The position numbers and the translations under genes were made by a program. Below are positions 1 to 4,758 of a stretch of 6,607 nucleotides of DNA, piece by piece. Where the stretch lies: contig JAUWRZ010000121.1 in assembly GCA_030610325.1 (NCBI GenBank), positions 1 to 6,607 on the forward strand. The letters run 5' to 3'. Position 1 is the first letter of the stretch, and each line of letters opens with the position of its first letter. Source of the stretch: Sulfurimonadaceae bacterium. GTDB taxonomy: Bacteria; Campylobacterota; Campylobacteria; Campylobacterales; Sulfurimonadaceae. A model generated the notes under the pieces. The model worked only from the letters and a program-made list of their open reading frames with translations, ran no database searches and was not told where the DNA came from.

Positions 1-841
1 ACTGCAGACCCTGACGGATATCGATATGTGTCGGACAGACAGTCACACAGCTCTCACAGGTCGTACATTCGGCATTCTCTTCGACTGCCTGAAGGTCCTT
101 CTGTTTAGTGAACTGCTTCTCTTTGTCATCGTTATAGATCTCACCACCACGATGCGGATCATAGATAGCCATGACAGTATCATCATCATACAAGACAGAC
201 TGGATACGTGAGTAGGGACAGACATAGATACAAAAGTCCTCTTTCAGGATTATGATGTCGTAGACCAGGAAGGCGACGATACCCAAGATCGTACCGACGA
301 TCACCATATGCTCACCCGGGTCCTTCATATACTCAAAGAAGTCTTCCGGTGGGACAAAGTACCAGACAAGGTCAGCTGCGGCGATAAAAGCGAGTGCTGT
401 CCACATAAGAACGGCCACGACCTTTTTGACTTTGTTCTCAGGTTTGGACATATCCGGTTCGTTCTGCTTGTTCTTGATACGCTTACGAAGACCGAGGATC
501 TTTGTCTCTATGAGGTCTCTATAAAGAACACGGAAGATAGTCTGTGGGCACAACCAGCCACAAAAGACACGGCCTCCAAGTACCGTCATACCAAAGATCC
601 CCAGAAAGAGGATCATCAGGATGAACGGCATCAGGTACATCTCCTGCATATCGAACTGGACAAATGCCAGGTGCAGTTTCAGTTTGTCAAAACTGAGTAG
701 GAAAAAATGGTTCCCATTGATGACGATCCATGGTAGGATCAGGGAGATAAAAGTCGCCAACCCAAAAAAATAGTATCGCATGATGCGCCATGGCATCTTC
801 TTCTTTATCACTTCAGCCGCTTTGGCTACTGCTTCACTCAT
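1..841 (-). CDS. ccoG: Cytochrome c oxidase accessory protein CcoG (FixG/RdxA family), 3' end cut off
   Basis: The visible 280 residues match CcoG, a polyferredoxin-like inner-membrane protein linked to copper handling during assembly of cbb3-type cytochrome c oxidase. Residues about 22-42, 68-90, 140-160 and 180-198 are hydrophobic membrane segments. Two membrane-proximal cysteine motifs are present, CGWLCPQ (C94, C98) and CIYVCPY (C204, C208). A ferredoxin-type 4Fe-4S motif with C259, C262, C265 and C269 followed by Pro lies near the truncated end. A second ferredoxin motif and the C-terminal domain expected for this family of roughly 450-480 residues lie beyond the window. The chosen ATG has AAGGAA 6 bases upstream, although Met16 and Met21 are also possible starts. 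The gene follows the recombinase-like gene by 19 bases on the same strand, so they are probably co-transcribed. No cco structural genes are visible here. Confidence 0.96.
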   Translation of the reverse strand, partial: MSEAVAKAAEVIKKKMPWRIMRYYFFGLATFISLILPWIVINGNHFFLLSFDKLKLHLAFVQFDMQEMYLMPFILMILFLGIFGMTVLGGRVFCGWLCPQTIFRVLYRDLIETKILGLRKRIKNKQNEPDMSKPENKVKKVVAVLMWTALAFIAAADLVWYFVPPEDFFEYMKDPGEHMVIVGTILGIVAFLVYDIIILKEDFCIYVCPYSRIQSVLYDDDTVMAIYDPHRGGEIYNDDKEKQFTKQKDLQAVEENAECTTCESCVTVCPTHIDIRQGLQ

Positions 842-860
842 ATTATGTTCCTTTTCATGA

Positions 861-1502
861 TCAGTTGGTCGTCTCTGGGCATTTGATGGTATCGAGGACT
901 TTAGCCTCACCATCAGCAGGCAGTGCAAGACCTGTACCTTCAGCGACCTCTTTAAGCTCTCTTGACTCTATGTAGTCTTTCAGTGAACTACGGCTCACCT
1001 TAAAGATACGAGCCATCTCACTCACACTTTTCTTCTCTTTCAAGTATTTGATTATGTTATCATGATACTGATCAAACTTAGATGAGGACCGGCTTCCTTT
1101 CGGACGACCGATCGCTTTACTTGCCTCATTTTCCAACGTCTGCCGTACTTGATCGATCAGGCCCAAGACGACCATCACATCGGTATGGCGGTTAACGACC
1201 ACCGACTGTTTGACGAAATGGATCTCATTGCCGTTTTTCAACTGACAACTGAACATCTGTACCAGGTCATCGATATGTGAACTCAATACCCACACATCAT
1301 AGATGATCAATGTACTATCTTTTAAAGAGCGCAGAAAACCTATCGCTGCATTACGCTCTTCGACTTTTTTGTTCTGGGATGTCTGATCGATAAACTCTTT
1401 TTCTATTTTAAGACCTTTTTGCTCAATATAATTACTTATCATATTTAGCTGGTCATAAACACCATTGAAATATTTATCAGGACGAATATAGCTGACTACC
1501 AT
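861..1502 (-). CDS. Serine-recombinase-like protein with degenerate catalytic site and intact helix-turn-helix
   Basis: This 213-residue protein has the layout of resolvase/invertase serine recombinases: an N-terminal catalytic-type domain (about 1-105), a linker helix (about 108-128), a GRPKG motif (132-136) and a C-terminal Hin-like helix-turn-helix (about 147-181, containing SVSEMARIFKVSRSSLKDY). The catalytic signature is broken. The usual Y-x-R-x-S reads Y5-I-R7-P-D9, so Asp stands at the nucleophile serine. The usual D-R-L-x-R reads W-V-L-S-S (71-75), so both arginines are lost. The frame is intact and the fold residues look conserved, which argues for a retained non-recombinase role, probably DNA binding and regulation; that role is inferred. 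A GGAAGGG stretch lies about 11 bases upstream of the ATG, a rather long spacing. The gene is first in a unit with ccoG. A short tail after the HTH (about 185-213) resembles nothing I recognise. Confidence 0.88.
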   Translation of the reverse strand: MVVSYIRPDKYFNGVYDQLNMISNYIEQKGLKIEKEFIDQTSQNKKVEERNAAIGFLRSLKDSTLIIYDVWVLSSHIDDLVQMFSCQLKNGNEIHFVKQSVVVNRHTDVMVVLGLIDQVRQTLENEASKAIGRPKGSRSSSKFDQYHDNIIKYLKEKKSVSEMARIFKVSRSSLKDYIESRELKEVAEGTGLALPADGEAKVLDTIKCPETTN

Positions 1503-1537
1503 GTACGTAAAAACCCTTCCATATCTTTAGTTTCATC

Positions 1538-1578
1538 GTCATTGTATCTTACTATGGCGCTTAAAGTCAATGTATTTT
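1538..1578. repeat. Pair of 13-base near-identical direct repeats over the promoter
   Basis: GTCATTGTATCTT at 1538-1550 and GTCAATGTATTTT at 1566-1578 match at 11 of 13 positions and start 28 bases apart. The first covers the predicted -10 box and the second covers the -35 box of the minus-strand promoter. A weaker relative, GTCATTTGT, sits at 1590-1598. They could be operators for the adjacent helix-turn-helix protein. A match of this length in AT-rich DNA is only marginally beyond chance, and part of it is forced by the promoter consensus. Confidence 0.3.
1541..1570 (-). promoter_or_regulatory. Predicted sigma70-type promoter for the recombinase-like gene and ccoG
   Basis: Read on the minus strand, TTGACT (1570-1565) and TACAAT (1546-1541) are separated by 18 bases, matching -35 and -10 boxes at 5 of 6 positions each. 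Transcription would begin near 1534, leaving a leader of about 30 bases before the ATG at 1502. An A-rich stretch just upstream on that strand (about 1577-1587) could act as an UP-like element. The position is well suited to a divergent arrangement with the TPR gene. It is a prediction from sequence only. Confidence 0.55.
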
Positions 1579-1655
1579 CTTTTTTTAACGTCATTTGTTG
1601 TTATCTTCTTCTCTTCTAGTCATCCAATGGCACAATAATGACAAGCGCATTAGGT

Positions 1656-1661
1656 TATAAT
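1656..1661 (+). promoter_or_regulatory. -10 box of the predicted promoter for the TPR-rnc-aroC operon
   Basis: A perfect TATAAT lies 41 bases before the ATG of the TPR gene, in the divergent intergenic region. No good -35 box is found at 16-18 bases upstream. In Campylobacterota the vegetative sigma factor is known to rely mainly on the -10 box, so this is acceptable. Transcription would start near 1668 with a leader of about 35 bases. Confidence 0.5.
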
Positions 1662-1702
1662 GAGGCGATCTCAAACTCAACCTGCAAGGATATCATCGGA
1701 CC

Positions 1703-2746
1703 ATGGATGTACTGTTTATAGAGTTTCGTGATCCACTGTTTGGCATCATCGTCTTGTTCATACTGATCTTTATCATCGCTTTTGTCAGCTACTGGTGGGG
1801 ACGGATAAAGGCGAAAGAGGACCATCGCCATCTTGACGGATTTATCAAACAGTTTCATACGCTCCCTCCCGAAGAGGAGCTTCAGGAGCTCATCGGCAAT
1901 AGCACTATCTCAGAAAAGTCATGGTTTCTACTCGCACATGCTTATATCCAAAATGGTGATTATGAGAAGAGCATCGAGATCTATCAAGCCGTACTTAAAC
2001 GCCAGGAAGACCCACTCCGCCGAAGTGACACTATGTTATTACTCGGTAAGACCTATTTTAAAGCCGGTTTTCTCGAGCGCTCCAAAGAGCTGTTCCTAAA
2101 GATACTTCAACAGCATCCCCGTACACCACAGGCACTTAATTTCCTGCTGCTTATCTATGAACAGCTCCATGAGTACGACAATGCACTAAACGTACTTGAC
2201 CCCCTTGATGAGCTCGGAAGTGATGCCAGACTTGACCGTCTCTATCTTGAATGTATCGCCCTTATCCACGATCAAAGCCTGAGCACACAGGAGAAAGCTG
2301 CTGCACTGCTTAAGATACACCAGACACATCACACCCTCACCTATCTCATCTTCGAATACCTCTTTAGACATGACACCCAATTGGCATGGCAGCACTTCGA
2401 TCAGTCACAGGCCGAGCGCCTGAGTGACATCCTCTGGCAACTCGAGCCACAACAGTGTGATTTAGATATAATTTCACAAAATGGCTACCTGAGAGAACTA
2501 TTTACGGCAAAGGGGGTCACTGACCTTGCCAAAAGCAGTGAGATCTTTGAGTTGGATATGCTTATCAGACTTCGGCACTTTGATGATCCCGGTGCGACGA
2601 TCACCTATGAGTATCTCTGCCAAAGCTGTAAGAACATACTGCCTTTCTCATTTCATCGATGCCCCAACTGCTATGCGATCGATACGGTAGTAAGTGAACC
2701 GATCCTGACCAAGAAGCACAATATAGAAGAGTTCTATTTCCAATAA
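1703..2746 (+). CDS. LapB-like protein: membrane anchor, TPR repeats, C-terminal zinc ribbon
   Basis: The 347-residue product starts with one hydrophobic membrane segment (about 12-32) followed by positive residues (R34, K36, K38), which suggests that the bulk faces the cytoplasm. TPR-like helix pairs are visible at about 71-104, 109-142 and 143-175, and further helical repeats likely continue to about 290. The C terminus has two Cys-x2-Cys pairs (C306/C309 and C320/C323), a rubredoxin-like zinc or iron ribbon. This order matches E. coli LapB/YciM (about 389 residues), which controls LpxC turnover with FtsH and so LPS synthesis. Transfer of that role here is inference from architecture, not clear sequence identity. 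The ATG at 1703 is preceded by AAGGA at a long spacing of 12 bases. An out-of-frame ATG at 1707 is ignored. From memory, Campylobacterota often have a TPR protein at this locus upstream of rnhA-rnc-aroC. Confidence 0.88.
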   Translation: MDVLFIEFRDPLFGIIVLFILIFIIAFVSYWWGRIKAKEDHRHLDGFIKQFHTLPPEEELQELIGNSTISEKSWFLLAHAYIQNGDYEKSIEIYQAVLKRQEDPLRRSDTMLLLGKTYFKAGFLERSKELFLKILQQHPRTPQALNFLLLIYEQLHEYDNALNVLDPLDELGSDARLDRLYLECIALIHDQSLSTQEKAAALLKIHQTHHTLTYLIFEYLFRHDTQLAWQHFDQSQAERLSDILWQLEPQQCDLDIISQNGYLRELFTAKGVTDLAKSSEIFELDMLIRLRHFDDPGATITYEYLCQSCKNILPFSFHRCPNCYAIDTVVSEPILTKKHNIEEFYFQ

Positions 2747-2833
2747 GGGCCGATGAGCCCAGATGGCAGAGACAAGACAGTGGCTCAAGCACTGCCAAAA
2801 AAACAACAGAAGCTATAGTATTAAGGAGAAAAT
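2747..2833 (+). other. 87-base gap where rnhA would be expected, with a possible 21-codon ORF
   Basis: In the Campylobacterota I recall, rnhA (RNase HI) lies between the TPR gene and rnc. Here only 87 bases separate them. The sequence contains an ATG-initiated 21-codon ORF (2753-2818) whose only upstream purine stretch, AAGGG, is just 3 bases away, so translation is doubtful. With one assumed missing base, the region can be read as A-D-E then Q-M-A-E-T, faintly like the D-E-L-A-x-x-A end of RNase HI. A CAGTG/CACTG hairpin (2778-2794) is also present. Whether this is a gene scar or plain spacer cannot be settled from the sequence. Confidence 0.25.
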
Positions 2834-3514
2834 ATGGATCACGCTCAACTACTTCAAGAGACCCTTGAGTATACGTTTAAAGATAAGCAGCTCCTTATTG
2901 AAGCGCTGACACACAAAAGTTATAAGCAGCCCTACAATAATGAGCGTCTTGAGTTTCTCGGCGACGCAGTCCTTGACCTTGTTGTCGGAGAGTACCTCTT
3001 TAGCAGGTTTCCAAACTTCGATGAAGGCAAGCTTTCCAAGCTTCGCGCCTCTTTGGTCAATGAAGAAGGTTTTACCAGGATGGCTCGACATATCAGGCTC
3101 GGTGAGTATATCATCCTCTCCAATGCCGAAGAGAACAATGCAGGTAGAGAGAAACCCTCCCTGCTCTCAAATGCCTTTGAAGCAATAATGGGAGCCATCT
3201 ATCTTGAGTCCGGACTTGACGCGGTACGGATCATCACGATCAAACTGATGGAGAGCATCTACCCGGATATGTCATTAAAGTCTCTCTTTAAAGATCATAA
3301 GACGACTCTACAGGAGCTGACTCAGGCACGCTTTGGTGTCACACCGGAGTACCGTCTTACCGGTTCACAGGGACCAGACCATCAAAAAGAGTTTGAAGTC
3401 GCAGTCTCTATCGAGGACAAAGAGTATGGCCGGTCTGTAGGTAAAAGTAAGAAGATCGCTCAACAAGAAGCTGCCAAAATAGCCATCGCACGACTTGAGA
3501 AGGAGGTCACATGA
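2834..3514 (+). CDS. rnc: Ribonuclease III
   Basis: RNase III cleaves double-stranded RNA, for example rRNA precursors and sense-antisense duplexes, in the cytoplasm as a homodimer. The 226-residue product has normal length and layout. The nuclease domain (about 1-148) contains the signature NNERLEFLGDAV (35-46), with E37, E40 and D44 as metal or catalytic residues, and a second motif around SNAFEAIMGAIYLE (112-125). The double-stranded RNA-binding domain spans about 154-223 and keeps the basic stretch GKSKKIAQQEAAK (203-215). In the second motif the usual Asp (E. coli D114) is Asn113, while the catalytic Glu (E. coli E117) is kept as E116. AAGGAG lies 5 bases before the ATG. The stop overlaps the aroC start in an ATGA, so the two genes are translationally coupled. 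Confidence 0.97.
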   Translation: MDHAQLLQETLEYTFKDKQLLIEALTHKSYKQPYNNERLEFLGDAVLDLVVGEYLFSRFPNFDEGKLSKLRASLVNEEGFTRMARHIRLGEYIILSNAEENNAGREKPSLLSNAFEAIMGAIYLESGLDAVRIITIKLMESIYPDMSLKSLFKDHKTTLQELTQARFGVTPEYRLTGSQGPDHQKEFEVAVSIEDKEYGRSVGKSKKIAQQEAAKIAIARLEKEVT

Positions 3515-4587
3515 ACCGTTTTGGTATCCGCTTTAGTTTCAGTACCTTTGGCGAATCTCATGGCAAAGCCATCGGATGTATCATAGATGGTGTACCTGCC
3601 GGACTAGCTATAGATGAGGATTTCATCCAGAGTGAACTAGACCGAAGAAAGCCCGGTCAGAACCAGTACGCTACCGCACGCAAGGAAGCAGACAAAGTAG
3701 AGATACTCAGTGGTATCTTTGAGGGTAAAAGCACCGGGACACCTATTGCCATGGTGATCTTCAATACCAGTCAAAAGAGTAAAGACTACACCAGTATCAA
3801 AGACCTCTTTCGCCCCGGTCATGCTGATTTCACCTACTGGCATAAATACGGCATCCGCGATTATCGCGGGGGTGGACGAGCATCAGCCAGAGAGACAGCC
3901 GCGCGTGTTGCTGCCGGAGCTGTCGCCAAACTTATGCTTCGTCCACTGGGGATAGATATCCAAAGTGGTATCACTGAGATAGCAGGGATAACCAGTACGA
4001 CACTTGATTACGACTATGCACCAACGAGTGAGATCTATGCCCTGGACAAAAATACGGAGCAGGCACAAAAAGATGCTATTCTCGAAGCAAAGAACCATCA
4101 TGACTCTGTCGGCGGTATCGCTCAGGTCAAGATAGAGGGTCTGCCTATCGGTCTTGGTGAGCCACTTTACTATAAACTTGATGCCCTGCTGGCTGAGGCG
4201 ATGATGGGCATCAATGCCGTCAAAGCAGTCGAGATAGGTGACGGAGCAGCCAGTGCACAGGCCTTCGGTTCGACTAACAACGACCCCATACGCAGTGATG
4301 GTTTTGAGAGCAATCACTCCGGCGGTATTCTTGGAGGCATCAGCAATGGTGACACCGTACGTGTGAATGTCTTCTTCAAACCTACCCCTTCGATCTTCAA
4401 GAAGCAGCATACCATCACGACAGAGGATGAAGAGGTCGATTTTGAGTTAAAAGGCAGACATGACCCCTGTGTCGCTATCCGTGGTTCTATAGTCGTAGAG
4501 TCGATGGCTGCTCTCGTCATCGCTGACCTGCTACTCCTAAACATGGGACGTACTATGGAGGGGGTCACCGGCTACTACAATAAGTAG
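3511..4587 (+). CDS. aroC: Chorismate synthase
   Basis: AroC converts 5-enolpyruvylshikimate-3-phosphate to chorismate, the last step of the shikimate pathway, using reduced FMN in the cytoplasm. All three family signatures are present: FGESHGKAIG (13-22, with the conserved H17), YRGGGRASARETAARVAAG (118-136) and RHDPCVAIRGSIVVES (316-331). The FMN and substrate motif RSDGFESNHSGGILGG (261-276) is also seen, and H111 sits in the conserved WHKYGIRD. The length of 358 is typical. The start is fixed by AAGGAGG 4 bases upstream and by the 4-base ATGA overlap with rnc. A short hairpin overlaps the stop codon. Nothing in the sequence suggests loss of function. Confidence 0.98.
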   Translation: MNRFGIRFSFSTFGESHGKAIGCIIDGVPAGLAIDEDFIQSELDRRKPGQNQYATARKEADKVEILSGIFEGKSTGTPIAMVIFNTSQKSKDYTSIKDLFRPGHADFTYWHKYGIRDYRGGGRASARETAARVAAGAVAKLMLRPLGIDIQSGITEIAGITSTTLDYDYAPTSEIYALDKNTEQAQKDAILEAKNHHDSVGGIAQVKIEGLPIGLGEPLYYKLDALLAEAMMGINAVKAVEIGDGAASAQAFGSTNNDPIRSDGFESNHSGGILGGISNGDTVRVNVFFKPTPSIFKKQHTITTEDEEVDFELKGRHDPCVAIRGSIVVESMAALVIADLLLLNMGRTMEGVTGYYNK

Positions 4588-4606
4588 CCCTCACTCCTCT
4601 TTTTTT
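4570..4606 (+). terminator. Possible weak terminator over the aroC stop codon
   Basis: GGCTACT (4570-4576) and AGTAGCC (4583-4589) form a perfect 7-base stem with the loop ACAATA, and the aroC stop TAG (4585-4587) lies in the right arm. A run of seven T residues (4600-4606) follows, but only after a pyrimidine-rich gap of about 10 bases, so it is not a standard intrinsic terminator. A translating ribosome would also cover the stem. The next unit has its own promoter, which makes some termination here plausible. Confidence 0.35.
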
Positions 4607-4659
4607 CCATCTTACTCTCTACGATACACTCTCTATCCACTTTATTCAATTTTTGTCGT

Positions 4660-4665
4660 TATAAT
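4660..4665 (+). promoter_or_regulatory. -10 box of the predicted promoter for the small ORF and phoH2 unit
   Basis: A perfect TATAAT sits 28 bases before the ATG of the 21-codon ORF, after a T-rich stretch (about 4641-4660). No clear -35 box lies at standard spacing, as is common in Campylobacterota. A second AT-rich block (TAATAT, 4673-4678) could be an alternative. A transcript starting near 4672 would include the ribosome binding site of the small ORF. Confidence 0.5.
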
Positions 4666-4692
4666 AAATAGATAATATAAAGGGAGACGCTC

Positions 4693-4758
4693 ATGACCTC
4701 ACGTGTCATCAGAGTCACCCCAAAGCACTATTCATCTTATCCAGGAGTCACTATATGA
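4693..4758 (+). CDS. 21-codon small ORF translationally coupled to phoH2 (leader peptide or small protein)
   Basis: An ATG with a strong ribosome binding site (AAGGGAG, 4680-4686, spacing 6) opens a 21-residue frame that ends at TGA (4756-4758), overlapping the phoH2 ATG (4755) as ATGA. The peptide is basic (R4, R7, K11, H12) with no acidic residue, no membrane segment and no recognisable domain. It begins MTSRVIRV and ends YPGVTI. The strong ribosome binding site and exact ATGA overlap suggest real translation and coupling to phoH2, which also has its own AGGAG 7 bases before its start. It could be a regulatory leader or a small partner protein. In mycobacteria a short gene (phoAT) overlaps phoH2 in the same way and encodes an antitoxin, but this ORF is much shorter and homology is not claimed. 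Confidence 0.5.
   Translation: MTSRVIRVTPKHYSSYPGVTI

Noticed and set aside
308..700. 130-codon open frame on the plus strand
   Set aside because: It lies antisense inside ccoG, whose minus-strand frame has clear family motifs over the same bases; the plus-strand product has no recognisable domain.
861..1502. The recombinase-like gene as evidence of a phage, integron or invertible element
   Set aside because: No att-like or inverted repeats, IS ends or other mobile genes are visible, the flanks are housekeeping genes, and the active site is lost.
1628..1642. TGGCAC resembling the -24 element of a sigma54 promoter
   Set aside because: The required GC of the -12 element is absent at the right spacing, and a TATAAT box nearby explains transcription better.
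2467..2472. TATAAT inside the TPR gene, a possible internal promoter for rnc-aroC
   Set aside because: It lies in the middle of coding sequence about 360 bases before rnc with no supporting -35 box; single TATAAT matches occur by chance in such DNA.
2778..2794. CAGTG/CACTG hairpin before rnc as a terminator
   Set aside because: The stem has only 5 pairs and is followed by A residues, not T, so it cannot be an intrinsic terminator on the plus strand; on the minus strand the T run precedes it.
2753..2818. 21-codon ORF before rnc as a real peptide gene
   Set aside because: Its only upstream AAGGG is 3 bases from the ATG, it has no coupling overlap with rnc, and its content looks like spacer; kept only as part of the gap description.
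3883..4410. 175-codon open frame on the minus strand
   Set aside because: It is antisense to the conserved core of aroC; no ribosome binding site or family features were seen.
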